Origin: Phyllobacterium sophorae | GTDB taxonomy: Bacteria > Pseudomonadota > Alphaproteobacteria > Rhizobiales > Rhizobiaceae | DNA: 64,000 nucleotides | Assembly (NCBI RefSeq): GCF_003010965.1 | Contig: NZ_PGGM01000005.1 | Location: 62,001 to 126,000 of the forward strand | Direction of reading: 5' to 3' | Shown here: in pieces, positions 29,083-38,148 of the stretch | Layout: each line of letters begins with the position of its first letter | Numbering within the stretch: position 1 is the first letter of the stretch | The notes under the pieces: model-generated | What the model was told of the DNA's origin: nothing | What the model saw: the letters and a program-made list of their open reading frames with translations, nothing else | Databases searched by the model: none | Position numbers and translations under genes: made by a program

Positions 29083-29739
29083 CTATGAAGCCGGAACCGG
29101 TCTCTTGAACCTGGCTCGCAGCCTCTCGATCTCCTGGCGGCACTTGCAACCTTCAATGTGATCATTGACAAGGCCCATCGCCTGCATGTGCGCATACATC
29201 GTCGTCGGACCAACAAAGGTCCAGCCACGCTTCTTCAGGTCCTTGGACAGGCGGATCGAGGTTGGTGATGTCGGGTTTGCAATGAGGGTGGGATAGTCGA
29301 CAATCTTGGGGCGCTCGTCTGCCGGTGGCTCAAACTGCCAGAAATAGGCAGCGAGTGATCCCGTTTCCTTGACGAGTTCAATGGCGCGCTTGGCGTTGTT
29401 GATCGCGGAATTGATCTTGCCGCGATGGCGGATGATACCTGCATTGCCCAGCAGCCGCTCCACATCCTTCTCGCCATAGCGCGCGATACGATGATAATCG
29501 AAACCATCAAAGGCTTCGCGGAAGTTCTGGCGCTTGCGCAAGATGGTCAGCCAGGAAAGGCCGGATTGAAATCCCTCGAGGCAAATCTTCTCGAAAAGCC
29601 GGGTGTCGTCGGTGACGGGCCTGCCCCACTCATGATCGTGATAGTGAACATATTCAGGCAATGTTCCGGGCCAGAAGCACCTGATGTCGCCATCCTCGCC
29701 GGTGATCAGGCCAGTCTTGACCGGGGTATCGTCTTGCAT
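29083..29739 (-). CDS. tag: DNA-3-methyladenine glycosylase I
   Basis: 218 residues. It excises 3-methyladenine from alkylated DNA (base excision repair). The family opening IRCFWPGTLPEYVHYHDHEWG includes the zinc-snap Cys and His. The second half of that zinc site is in LVNDHIEGCKC near residue 200. The glycosylase core has FEKICLEGFQSGLSWLTIL with the catalytic-pocket Glu and Trp. A 185-bp gap separates it from the divergent L,D-transpeptidase; its promoter must be there. Confidence 0.95.
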   Translation of the reverse strand: MQDDTPVKTGLITGEDGDIRCFWPGTLPEYVHYHDHEWGRPVTDDTRLFEKICLEGFQSGLSWLTILRKRQNFREAFDGFDYHRIARYGEKDVERLLGNAGIIRHRGKINSAINNAKRAIELVKETGSLAAYFWQFEPPADERPKIVDYPTLIANPTSPTSIRLSKDLKKRGWTFVGPTTMYAHMQAMGLVNDHIEGCKCRQEIERLRARFKRPVPAS

Positions 29740-29811
29740 TTCGCCTGCCTTTTTCGAATGTTAACCAGTTTTGAAAACCTGCCGGTAACCACACCAAATG
29801 GTTTCCGCAAA

Positions 29812-29837
29812 GAATCGCATTTTATTGATCGCGATTC
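29812..29837. promoter_or_regulatory. Inverted repeat with two GANTC sites between tag and the L,D-transpeptidase
   Basis: GAATCGC at 29812-29818 and GCGATTC at 29831-29837 are perfect 7-bp arms. Each arm contains GANTC, the CcrM methylation site of alphaproteobacteria. It may be a cell-cycle-sensitive operator or a chance palindrome. Confidence 0.35.
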
Positions 29838-29877
29838 ACTTTTTTCTACCTGAGCGCAGGCAAACTCAATCCGAAAA

Positions 29878-29894
29878 CTGACAAGACCTGTCAG
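29878..29894. promoter_or_regulatory. 17-bp inverted repeat upstream of the L,D-transpeptidase
   Basis: CTGACAAGACCTGTCAG: perfect 6-bp arms around AGACC, 31 bp before the start codon. It could be an operator close to the transcription start or a small 5' UTR hairpin. Confidence 0.4.
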
Positions 29895-29924
29895 CAGAGT
29901 TTGCACGCCTAGAGAAAAGACCCG

Positions 29925-30710
29925 ATGAGAATTGCATATTTGCTACTGACATCCTGCCTAACGGCCGGCATTGCCACCGGGGCGATGGCGAGTGAACGCT
30001 ACGCAACACGCCCGCCAGTTGTCATGAGCCCGGATCTCTCGGCACCTTGGGTGATGCAGCTGCGCGCAAGGCCAGTGGGCTCGCCGGTCAATCCGCGCAA
30101 TTATGTGGTTTTCAGCGAGCCTCCTGCACGCGGATATACCAAGCAGCGCAATCGTAAAGTTGCCCCAGCAGCCGGAAATCCGGCAGTTCGCGAAGTGTCA
30201 TTCCAGCGCCCCGAATCGCCCGCGAACGACCGGCAGCCGAAGAAGCGGGCGATGGACCCTGAATTCCTGCCGCAGACAGTTGCCTATGACGGCCCCGAGA
30301 AGCCTGGCACCATCGTTATCGATACGTCACAACGTTTCCTTTTCCTGGTTGAAGCCGGCGGAACGGCCCAACGCTATGGAGTCGGTGTGGGCAAGGAAGG
30401 TTTTGGCTGGTCCGGCACCAATACGATCAGCCGCAAGGCCGAATGGCCCGACTGGAATCCACCCGCATCGATGATAGAACGCGAGCGACAGAAGGGGCGC
30501 ATCATACCAGCGCATATGGAAGGCGGTATCGCCAATCCTCTTGGTGCACGCGCGCTTTATCTCGGCTCGACCCTATATCGCATTCACGGCACCAATGCTC
30601 CCTGGACCATTGGCCATGCCGTATCCAGTGGCTGCATTCGCATGCGCAACGAAGACGTCACGGACCTCTACGAGCGCGTCAATGTCGGTACCAAGGTTAT
30701 TGTGAGATAG
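29925..30710 (+). CDS. L,D-transpeptidase (YkuD/ErfK family)
   Basis: 261 residues with a Sec signal peptide (MRIAYLLLTSCLTAGIATG, then AMA). A Pro-rich, basic linker covers about residues 25-110. The YkuD domain starts at PGTIVIDTSQRFLFLVEAGG. The catalytic block YRIHGTNAPWTIGHAVSSGC and IRMRNEDV supplies His, Gly and the nucleophilic Cys. It forms 3-3 peptidoglycan cross-links or attaches outer-membrane proteins to peptidoglycan, as L,D-transpeptidases do in Rhizobiales and Brucella. Single gene ended by a double hairpin. Confidence 0.93.
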   Translation: MRIAYLLLTSCLTAGIATGAMASERYATRPPVVMSPDLSAPWVMQLRARPVGSPVNPRNYVVFSEPPARGYTKQRNRKVAPAAGNPAVREVSFQRPESPANDRQPKKRAMDPEFLPQTVAYDGPEKPGTIVIDTSQRFLFLVEAGGTAQRYGVGVGKEGFGWSGTNTISRKAEWPDWNPPASMIERERQKGRIIPAHMEGGIANPLGARALYLGSTLYRIHGTNAPWTIGHAVSSGCIRMRNEDVTDLYERVNVGTKVIVR

Positions 30711-30724
30711 CAGTTCTGGGGGCC

Positions 30725-30784
30725 GGCACCGGGGGCGGTGCCGGGAACTGGGCAGCGGTTCCCTCGGAACCGCTGCCCTCTTTT
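30725..30784 (+). terminator. Double hairpin terminator after the L,D-transpeptidase
   Basis: GGCACC/GGTGCC (30725-30742) is followed by GGGCAGCGGTTCC and GGAACCGCTGCCC (30750-30778), then CTCTTTTA. The second hairpin has 13-bp perfect arms and T residues after it. It abuts the glcF stop codon and may also serve that convergent gene. Confidence 0.8.
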
Positions 30785-32108
30785 ATTCCGCCTGCAAGAA
30801 CGCTGGTGCGGCGATACCTTCCGGCTTGGGGCCGCCATAGGCCCAGTCGAGCAACTCCACGGTATGCACAATCGGCAGCTTCGAACCGCTGGCGATCTGG
30901 GTGATACAGCCAATGTTGCCGGTAGCGATGAGGGTGGCTCCTGTAGCTTCAATGTTCTTCACCTTGCGGTCACGAAGCGTACGCGCAATCTCTGCCTGCA
31001 TGATGTTGTAGGTACCGGCCGAACCACAGCAAAGATGACCCTCAGCGGGCTCCTTGACGATGAAACCTGCCGCTTTAAGCAAATCCTTCGGCTGGCGCGT
31101 GATCTTCTGCCCGTGCTGCATCGAACAGGCGGAGTGGTAGGCAACGGTGAGGCCCGCCGGTTGCTTTGGCGCCGGCAGGTCGAGCATTGCCAGATATTCG
31201 GTGATGTCCCTGGCCAGTGCGGAAACACGTGCTGCCTTGTCCTTATAGTCGGGATCGAGCCGCAGCATGTAGCCGTAATCCTTGATCGTCGTGCCGCACC
31301 CCGACGCCGTTACCACGATCGCATCGAGACCGCCCGCATCGAGTTCACGCATCCAGACGTCCACATTGCGGCGGGCCTCGTGGAGTGCTTCTTCCTCGCG
31401 GCCCATATGGTGCACCAGCGAACCGCAGCAACCCTCGCCCCCTGGTACGACGACTTCGATGCCAAGCCGTGTCAAAAGCCGGATCGTTGCCTCGTTGATG
31501 CCTGGCTTCAACACCGGCTGGGCGCAGCCAGTAAGAATTGCAACCCTGCCTTTTTTCGCTATCTGAGATGCATGCGAACCGGGCCGGGCAAAGCGCGATT
31601 TCGCGGGAACGGACTTGGGCGCAAGCTCGAGCATTGCGGCCATCGGCTTCAACGCCGGCACGGATCTGAACAGTGGAGCGAAGGGACGGCCAAGTCTTGC
31701 AACACTGAGGGCGAAACGAAAACGGCCGGGATAGGGCAGGACAAGAGCAAGCAGCGCGCGGGTCAGCCGGTTGATGACCGGGCGCTTGTAGGTCTTCTCG
31801 ATGTGGGCACGGGCGTTATCCACGAGGTGCATGTAGTTGACACCCGAAGGACAGGTTGTCATGCAGGCGAGGCACGACAGACAGCGATCGATGTGCTTGA
31901 CGATCTGCTCATCCGCCGCGCGGCCATTTTCCAGCATATCCTTGATGAGATAGATGCGGCCCCGCGGGCTGTCGAGCTCATTGCCCAACGTAACGTAGGT
32001 CGGGCAAGTGGCGGTACAGAAGCCGCAATGCACACATTTGCGCAGAATCTTTTCCGACTCTGCGACGCCGGGGTCCAGCAACTGCTCGGGGGTAAAGTTT
32101 GTCTGCAC
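30783..32108 (-). CDS. glcF: Glycolate oxidase iron-sulfur subunit
   Basis: 441 residues. Two [4Fe-4S] motifs in the N-terminal third, CVHCGFCTATCP (Cys25, 28, 31, 35) and CLSCLACMTTCP (around residue 77), are followed by two Cys-rich CCG domains (GCAQPVLKPG..GGEGCCG and HSACSMQHG..HLCCGSAGTYN) that bind electron-transfer centres. It passes electrons from the GlcD flavin to the quinone pool at the membrane. Last gene of glcDEF, two bases after glcE. Confidence 0.95.
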   Translation of the reverse strand: MQTNFTPEQLLDPGVAESEKILRKCVHCGFCTATCPTYVTLGNELDSPRGRIYLIKDMLENGRAADEQIVKHIDRCLSCLACMTTCPSGVNYMHLVDNARAHIEKTYKRPVINRLTRALLALVLPYPGRFRFALSVARLGRPFAPLFRSVPALKPMAAMLELAPKSVPAKSRFARPGSHASQIAKKGRVAILTGCAQPVLKPGINEATIRLLTRLGIEVVVPGGEGCCGSLVHHMGREEEALHEARRNVDVWMRELDAGGLDAIVVTASGCGTTIKDYGYMLRLDPDYKDKAARVSALARDITEYLAMLDLPAPKQPAGLTVAYHSACSMQHGQKITRQPKDLLKAAGFIVKEPAEGHLCCGSAGTYNIMQAEIARTLRDRKVKNIEATGATLIATGNIGCITQIASGSKLPIVHTVELLDWAYGGPKPEGIAAPAFLQAE

Positions 32109-32110
32109 GT

Positions 32111-33322
32111 CTATACTCCTGCGACCATGCGGCCCGGGTTCAATATTCCGCTCGGATCGAACTGCTGCTTCAGCCGCTTGGAAAGGGCGGCCAGGGACGC
32201 TGGCTGCGGTTCGAATACCGGCAGCGCTGCCCGTATGCTCGTCGGCGCGCGCACCAAAGTTGCATGACCGCCACCATATTTGCGGACCAGCGCACGTACG
32301 GCTTCTGCTTCTGGCTCACCTTCCATGCGCAACCAGACGAGGCCGCCCTGCCAATCGTAATAGGCATCGACAGCGGCTCCCATGCGGAGGGAGGCGACAA
32401 GCTTGTAGGCTTCCATCGGCACCATGGAAACCCGCCACACCGGGCGCTCGGTGCCGTCGGCAAACGGGACGACGTCACGGATTTCCTGCCAGAGCTTGCG
32501 GGATCTTTCGCCGGAAATGGTATCAATCGTCCCGGCAGACGCCAGAAGGCCCTTCAACATTGCCACTCGATCAGCGACGGAGGGCGCGAACCCCTCAAGG
32601 CGCAGCACGGTCGAAGCCTCCCCATTCAGCGCTCCGTCGAGGACCCGCCCTGCAACATTGATTGGCAAATGCGCCGCAGATGCCACCTCGCCGCTTGAAC
32701 CCATGGCAATCGCCATGGCGCGGCCTGCTTCATCGTCGGCAAGACCGCGAATGACAAGCGTCGTCTCGGTCTCCGGAGCAGGGAGGACCTTGAACGTTAT
32801 TTCCGTGGCGATGCCGAGTGTCCCCCAGGAATTGGCCATCCCCTTCGACAAATCATAGCCCGTGACATTCTTGACGACACGGCCGCCGGATTTGAACAGT
32901 TCGCCACGTCCCGACACCACGCGCACGCCCAGCACATGATCACGGGCGGAACCGGACTTCAGGCTACGCGGTCCACACAAATTGGTCGCCAGGAGGCCGC
33001 CGAGGCTGCCCTGCCCCGCAAGCTTTCCCAACAGCGGGCCATAATCCATCGGCTCGAACTGGAATGCCTGGCCATTGGCCGCAAGCAATGCTTCCAGTTC
33101 GGCGATCGGCGTACCTGCCCTGGCGCCAAGGACCAATTCGTCTGGCTCGTACAACGTCACGCCCGAATAACCCGAGAGCATAATTGTATGCTCGGTCTGT
33201 AAAGGGCGGCCGAGATCCCGCTTGGAGCCCTGACCAACGATTTCGACAGGCGCCTGCTCTGCAACCGCCCATTGGACAGCTTCGACGATCTCGCCTTCGG
33301 CGTGAGGATTGAATGTGGTCAC
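32111..33322 (-). CDS. glcE: Glycolate oxidase FAD-binding subunit
   Basis: 403 residues, a shorter relative of GlcD. The PCMH-type FAD-binding domain includes IVGQGSKRDLGRP and GSLGGLLATNLCGPRSLKSG, followed by VKNVTGYDLSKGM. It is needed for activity of the membrane-linked GlcDEF complex that oxidises glycolate to glyoxylate. The start lies two bases after the glcD stop, so the three genes form one transcript. Confidence 0.95.
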   Translation of the reverse strand: MTTFNPHAEGEIVEAVQWAVAEQAPVEIVGQGSKRDLGRPLQTEHTIMLSGYSGVTLYEPDELVLGARAGTPIAELEALLAANGQAFQFEPMDYGPLLGKLAGQGSLGGLLATNLCGPRSLKSGSARDHVLGVRVVSGRGELFKSGGRVVKNVTGYDLSKGMANSWGTLGIATEITFKVLPAPETETTLVIRGLADDEAGRAMAIAMGSSGEVASAAHLPINVAGRVLDGALNGEASTVLRLEGFAPSVADRVAMLKGLLASAGTIDTISGERSRKLWQEIRDVVPFADGTERPVWRVSMVPMEAYKLVASLRMGAAVDAYYDWQGGLVWLRMEGEPEAEAVRALVRKYGGGHATLVRAPTSIRAALPVFEPQPASLAALSKRLKQQFDPSGILNPGRMVAGV

Positions 33323-33324
33323 GC

Positions 33325-34821
33325 CTAGAATCTCGGAATGTCAGGAAACGGCACCTGACCATGATGCACGTGCATACGGCCAAGTTCAGCGCAGCGGTGC
33401 AATTGCGGAAATACCTTGCCGGGATTGAGCAAGTGCTTGTCATCGAAAGCGCATTTGACCCTGATCTGCTGCTTGAGATCGGTTTCGTTGAACATCTCCG
33501 GCATCAGGTCGCGCTTTTCCACACCGACGCCATGTTCTCCCGTCAATACACCGCCGACCTTGACGCAGAGCCGCAAGATATCGGCGCCAAAATCCTCGGC
33601 CTTATGCAGCTCTTCCGGTATATTCGCATCGTAGAGGATGAGCGGATGCAGATTGCCATCGCCAGCATGGAAGACATTGGCAACGCGCAAGCCATATTTC
33701 TCTGACAGTTCGCGCATGCCCGCCAGCACTTTCGGCAGCTCTTTTCGCGGGATCGTTCCGTCCATGCACAGGTAGTCTGGCGAAATGCGCCCGACTGCCG
33801 GAAAGGCCGCCTTGCGCCCTGCCCAGAATGCCATGCGCTCCTCTTCGCTTTGCGACACCACGCAGGTCGTTGCACCATTTTTCCGTCCGATTGTCTCAAC
33901 CATACTGATCAAGTGATCAACTTCGACCACGGGACCATCCAGTTCGATGATCAGCAGGGCTTCCACATCGAGGGGGTATCCCGCATGGACGAAGTCCTCG
34001 GCAGCGTGAATGGCAGGGCGGTCCATCATCTCCATGCCGCCCGGAATGATGCCAGCCGCGATGACATCGGCGACGCATTGACCAGCTTCTTCGCTCGTTG
34101 GAAAACCCACCATCAGCGCGCGCGCACTCGTCGGCTTCTTCAGGATGCGCACGGTCACTTCCGTGACAACTCCAAGCAGCCCTTCCGAACCGGTCATCAG
34201 GCCGAGAAGGTCATAACCTTCGGAATCAAGATGCTTTCCACCGAGCCGCACAACTTCGCCGGTGATCAGCACCATTTCGAGGCCGAGCACGTTATTGGCA
34301 GTGAGACCATATTTGAGGCAATGCACGCCGCCGGAATTTTCCGCCACGTTACCTCCAATCGAGCAGGCGATCTGCGACGACGGATCCGGCGCGTAGTAAA
34401 AGCCTTCATGCTCGACTGCCTTGGTGATGCCGAGATTTGTCACGCCCGGCTGCACCACGGCAACACGGTTTGGATAGTCGATTTCGAGGATCCGGTTGAA
34501 GCGCGACAGGACCAGCAACACCGCATCTTCCAAGGGCAAAGCCCCGCCTGACAATGACGTTCCGGAGCCGCGAGGGACGACTTTCACATTGTTTTCGTAG
34601 CAATATTTGAGGACTCGTGATACCTGCGCCACCGTTTGCGGCAGGACGACGACCAGGGGCAGCTGGCGATAGGCCGTAAGGGCATCGGATTCGAAGGCGC
34701 GCATTTCGTTGGTGACATCAACCACGCCTTCGCCCGGCACGATGGCTTGCAATGCCGCAACAATCTCTGCACGGCGAGACATGGTCGCGTTATCGGCTTT
34801 CGGCATGAGCAATCCGGCCAT
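33325..34821 (-). CDS. glcD: Glycolate oxidase catalytic flavoprotein subunit
   Basis: 498 residues. PCMH FAD domain with VVPRGSGTSLSGGALP and ACSIGGNVAENSGGVHCLKYG, and the C-terminal oxidase domain with NVFHAGDGNLHPLILYD and GGVLTGEHGVGVEKRD. It oxidises glycolate (or lactate) to the keto acid. Several start codons are available (34821, 34806, 34782); the longest is given. First gene of glcDEF and divergent from a LysR gene, with a perfect inverted repeat 27 bp upstream of this start. Confidence 0.95.
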   Translation of the reverse strand: MAGLLMPKADNATMSRRAEIVAALQAIVPGEGVVDVTNEMRAFESDALTAYRQLPLVVVLPQTVAQVSRVLKYCYENNVKVVPRGSGTSLSGGALPLEDAVLLVLSRFNRILEIDYPNRVAVVQPGVTNLGITKAVEHEGFYYAPDPSSQIACSIGGNVAENSGGVHCLKYGLTANNVLGLEMVLITGEVVRLGGKHLDSEGYDLLGLMTGSEGLLGVVTEVTVRILKKPTSARALMVGFPTSEEAGQCVADVIAAGIIPGGMEMMDRPAIHAAEDFVHAGYPLDVEALLIIELDGPVVEVDHLISMVETIGRKNGATTCVVSQSEEERMAFWAGRKAAFPAVGRISPDYLCMDGTIPRKELPKVLAGMRELSEKYGLRVANVFHAGDGNLHPLILYDANIPEELHKAEDFGADILRLCVKVGGVLTGEHGVGVEKRDLMPEMFNETDLKQQIRVKCAFDDKHLLNPGKVFPQLHRCAELGRMHVHHGQVPFPDIPRF

Positions 34822-34847
34822 CTAATCTCGTACTCCCTCGCACCACT

Positions 34848-34864
34848 GGTAAACTATGTTTACC
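34848..34864. promoter_or_regulatory. Candidate operator between glcD and lysR
   Basis: GGTAAAC, TAT, GTTTACC: perfect 7-bp arms with a 3-bp spacer in the short glcD/lysR divergent region. Symmetry and size suit a GntR/FadR-type or LysR-type regulator of glycolate oxidation. Confidence 0.6.
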
Positions 34865-34952
34865 TCTTGCGCTTCAGTCTTGTAAAGATGCGTTTCTTCG
34901 CACGCCCGTCTTTGCACTTGACCTTATCATGGACCGCCGGAAGAGTGCGCGC

Positions 34953-35852
34953 ATGAGCGAGTTCAACGATATGGAAATTTTTGCGCGCGTGGTTTCTGCC
35001 GGGAGCATGTCGGCGGCAGGACGGGAGCTTGGACTTTCTCCCGCTGTCGTTTCCAAGCGGTTGCGGCGTCTCGAAGAGCGGCTGGGTACTCGGCTTCTGC
35101 AGCGCACGACAAGGCAGATCGCCCTGACGGAAACCGGTCAGGGGTATTACCAGCGCGTGCTGGCGATCCTGTCAGGGGTCGAGGAAGCAGAGGCCTTCGT
35201 CTCGCGCCGCTCGGAGCAAGCGCACGGGCTGCTGAAGGTCGCCGTGCCGACGACATTTGGGCGTATGCATATTGCTCCGCATCTCGAGCCATTCATGCGA
35301 GCAAATCCCGACCTTTCAGTCAATCTCGTGCTTGCCGACGAATTCGTCGATATTGTCGGCGAGGGTTACGACCTTGCCATCCGCATTGCCGAACTATCAG
35401 ATTCAAGTCTCGTGGCGCGCAAGCTCGCGCCCGTAGAGCGCTTCCTTGTAGCAGCACCGCGCTATGTCGCAGAACATGGGACACCGAGATCTTTTTCCGA
35501 TCTAGAGAATCACGTCTGCCTTGCTGCCCACAACGGCGATCCATGGCGGCTTGTCGGGCCCTATGGTGCCGTCAGTTGGCGCCCGGCTGGTCCGCTCCTG
35601 ACGAACTCCAGCGAGGTGGTGCGGGAAGCCGTGCTCGGCGGACTGGGTATTGCTTTGCGCTCAACCTGGGATATCGGGCCGGAACTCGCAGCAGGCTTGC
35701 TTGTGAGAGTTCTTGGAGATTACGCGGCGTCACGCAACATCGCGATCTATGCCGTGTATCCCTCGCGGCAGTACCTGCCGGCGAAAGTACGGCTCTTCAT
35801 CGACTATCTCGCGGCGCTTTACGGACCAATCCCGCCTTGGGATCGGAATTGA
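34953..35852 (+). CDS. LysR-family transcriptional regulator
   Basis: 299 residues from the ATG at 34953 (GGAAGAG upstream; an earlier ATG at 34929 has no such site). The N-terminal helix-turn-helix is EIFARVVSAGSMSAAGRELG and LSPAVVSKRLRRLEERLG, followed by a periplasmic-binding-like effector domain. The SPAVVSKRL variant places it in the large LTTR group whose members often act on their divergent neighbour. That neighbour is glcD, so glycolate or glyoxylate control is possible but unproven. Its stop codon abuts that of the convergent DUF3422 gene with no gap. Confidence 0.92.
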   Translation: MSEFNDMEIFARVVSAGSMSAAGRELGLSPAVVSKRLRRLEERLGTRLLQRTTRQIALTETGQGYYQRVLAILSGVEEAEAFVSRRSEQAHGLLKVAVPTTFGRMHIAPHLEPFMRANPDLSVNLVLADEFVDIVGEGYDLAIRIAELSDSSLVARKLAPVERFLVAAPRYVAEHGTPRSFSDLENHVCLAAHNGDPWRLVGPYGAVSWRPAGPLLTNSSEVVREAVLGGLGIALRSTWDIGPELAAGLLVRVLGDYAASRNIAIYAVYPSRQYLPAKVRLFIDYLAALYGPIPPWDRN

Positions 35853-37160
35853 TCAATCGTCCGCGTGGGATTTGCGTATGGCCTTGACGACGTACCACAT
35901 GGCCAGAATGGCGATGGGAACAAAGATCGCCGTCAGCACAGAGGCATGCAGTTCGGGAATATAAGTTTCCGCACCCTTGGCGAGATAGTAGAACAGCCCA
36001 ACGACATAATAGGAGATCGCTGCAACCGAGAGCCCTTCGACCGTACGCTGCAATCGCAACTGCAATTGCGCACGCTTGTCCATTGAACTGAGCAGGTCAC
36101 GGTTCTGGCGTTCAAGCTCCACATCGACGGATGTGCGCAGCAATGTCGCGGCGCGGGAGAGCTTTTCTGAAAGGCTCTCCTGGCGTCCACTGACCGAACG
36201 GCAGGTCCGCATGGCCGGTGCCATGCGCCGCTGGATGAATGCTCCCCACGTTTCATATCCCGTTACCGGCTCTTCCTGCAGTGCGGCCAAACGCTCCTGG
36301 ACGATGCCGTTATAAGCTCGGCTCGCACCAAAGCGATACAGGCTGGACGCCGCGTCGGCTTCCAGTTCCGCCGCAAGGGAGGTCAGTTCATCAAGCAATT
36401 TGTGGCTGTCTGAAGTCGAATCGCGCATTTCGTTGGTAAGGCCGGCTAGCCGGTCTTCGATCCGCCGGATTCGCGGCGAAAGCGAATGTGCCAGCGGCAA
36501 GCCAAGCATGGCGAGCGTCCGGTAGGTTTCGATCTCGATGACGCGTTGCGATAACGCTCCGGCACGAGCGGGCGACAGGCCATTGTCGAGAATCAGGATG
36601 CGCGTCATACCATCGCGGTCCTGCCGGAAGTCAGTAACGATCGAGGCCAAGCCGTTCTCGACATCGCTGTAGCACAGGCTCGCAGGATCGAATTCCGAAA
36701 CCAACGCGAGCGCATTTCGATCCTTCTTGATGATCTCCAGCCGCACGCCGTCAATCACCGTGCCGGGTGGGTTGAAACCGTGTCCGAAAGGATGCTGGGC
36801 AGCATTGTTGTTACGCGGTACCGGACCTTCCCAAAGGTAGGTCGAGAACTCCGTATGCCGCTCCCAGCGTAATGTGCCATTGCCCCACGGCATGATGTGG
36901 TGCCGGGCGTCGCGGGCCGGCGGCGCAATGCCAATACTGCGACTGAGTTCTCCCAGTACAGCGTGATCGACGCTCGATCCGCCTTCGGTCATGAAGGCGA
37001 GCTGGATCAACAGGCGCGGCGTATCCACCAAGGGGTAGGGTCGCGCATGTACTTCGCCAAGCGCAATGGCGCGCTCCGCATGCGCGGGAAATCCCATGAC
37101 ACCACCTGGGCTCGGCGCAGCGCTCGCAAGCGCTGTTACTGGCTTCAATCTCTTCCCCAT
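35853..37160 (-). CDS. DUF3422 family membrane-anchored protein
   Basis: 435 residues (413 if the ATG at 37097, with AGGTGG before it, is used). The DUF3422 opening is PAHAERAIALGEVHARPYPLVD with TPRLLIQLAFM. The body is long and helical, including a coiled coil around residues 200-340. Two membrane helices follow near the C-terminus, around LSVAAISYYVVGLFYYLAKG and LTAIFVPIAILAMWYVV, before a short charged tail. This resembles a membrane-tethered cytosolic domain. No function is established for the family that I know. It lies upstream of, and divergent from, the FadR-type gene. Confidence 0.9.
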   Translation of the reverse strand: MGKRLKPVTALASAAPSPGGVMGFPAHAERAIALGEVHARPYPLVDTPRLLIQLAFMTEGGSSVDHAVLGELSRSIGIAPPARDARHHIMPWGNGTLRWERHTEFSTYLWEGPVPRNNNAAQHPFGHGFNPPGTVIDGVRLEIIKKDRNALALVSEFDPASLCYSDVENGLASIVTDFRQDRDGMTRILILDNGLSPARAGALSQRVIEIETYRTLAMLGLPLAHSLSPRIRRIEDRLAGLTNEMRDSTSDSHKLLDELTSLAAELEADAASSLYRFGASRAYNGIVQERLAALQEEPVTGYETWGAFIQRRMAPAMRTCRSVSGRQESLSEKLSRAATLLRTSVDVELERQNRDLLSSMDKRAQLQLRLQRTVEGLSVAAISYYVVGLFYYLAKGAETYIPELHASVLTAIFVPIAILAMWYVVKAIRKSHADD

Positions 37161-37362
37161 CGTCCCCTGACCGGTCTTTTCTTCGCTGATCAGCTGTCAC
37201 GGGATCGTGAACGGATTGAGCTGCGCTTTCAACCGTTTCTCATACCAAAGGCTGCGGCAAATAGGACCACGATCCCTTCAGAAATTGGATCATTTAATTG
37301 ACCAGTTTCGTTCTTTGCCGGTACGATATGACTGCAAGTGTTTTCTGCGGATCGAATCATCC

Positions 37363-38148
37363 ATGAGCAGCAGCCCCATCTTCGCCCGCATCCAGTCTAC
37401 GCGCACGGCTACTGACATTGTCAGCCAGATCGAGACGCTCATCCTTGAAGGAGTGCTGCGCGTTGGCGACCGTCTGCCGGGAGAGCGTGATCTCTCCGCT
37501 CAGTTCGATGTTTCGCGACCTATCCTGCGCAGCGCGCTCAAAACACTGGAAGCCAAGGGCCTGCTCACGACTCGCCATGGCGGCGGAACCTTTGTCGCTG
37601 ATGTCATTGGCGAGGTGTTTTCCAAGCCGATGATGGACCTCATCTCCAGCCACCGCAAGGCGGCGGCGGATTATCTCGAATATCGCCGCGAAATCGAAAG
37701 CATCGCGGCCGACTATGCGGCCCAGCGTGCCACCGAGGATGACCGGCTTTTGCTCCACCGCATCATGGCGGCGATGGAGCAGGCTTACGAGACCGATGAC
37801 TTCAAAAGGGAAGCGGAACTCGATGTGGAGTTGCACAATGCCATCGGCGAGTGCGCGCACAATATCATCCTGTTACATACGCTGCGCTCGTGCTACCGGC
37901 TGCTGGCCGATGACGTCTTCTACAACCGTACGGTAATTTATGGATTTCCCGGTGCACGCGCCAAGCTCCTTGCACAACACCGGGCGATATTCGATGCGAT
38001 CATGGCGTCGGACCCGGCAGGAGCGCGTACAGCCGCACGCGAACACATCGACTTCATAGAGCAGGCACAAAGAGAAGCGGTGCGCAGCAGCGCCTGGCAG
38101 GACGTCTCCCGGCTGCGGCGCAATCAGCGGGAGTTGAACTCGAAATGA
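37363..38148 (+). CDS. GntR-family (FadR subgroup) transcriptional regulator
   Basis: 261 residues from the ATG at 37363; a longer frame from 37207 lacks support. Winged helix LEGVLRVGDRLPGERDLSAQ with SRPILRSALKTLEAKGLL, then a helical FCD ligand domain with metal-ligand positions (DVELHNAIGECAHN, and HRAIFDAIMASDP plus HIDF). FCD regulators such as LldR, PdhR and GlcC answer to organic acids. The nearby glcDEF operon makes glycolate or lactate a reasonable effector. The stop overlaps the next start (ATGA). Confidence 0.92.
   Translation: MSSSPIFARIQSTRTATDIVSQIETLILEGVLRVGDRLPGERDLSAQFDVSRPILRSALKTLEAKGLLTTRHGGGTFVADVIGEVFSKPMMDLISSHRKAAADYLEYRREIESIAADYAAQRATEDDRLLLHRIMAAMEQAYETDDFKREAELDVELHNAIGECAHNIILLHTLRSCYRLLADDVFYNRTVIYGFPGARAKLLAQHRAIFDAIMASDPAGARTAAREHIDFIEQAQREAVRSSAWQDVSRLRRNQRELNSK

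Noticed and set aside
30738-32267. Plus-strand frame of 509 codons opposite glcF
   Set aside because: Antisense to glcF with its intact iron-sulfur motifs; no independent signals.
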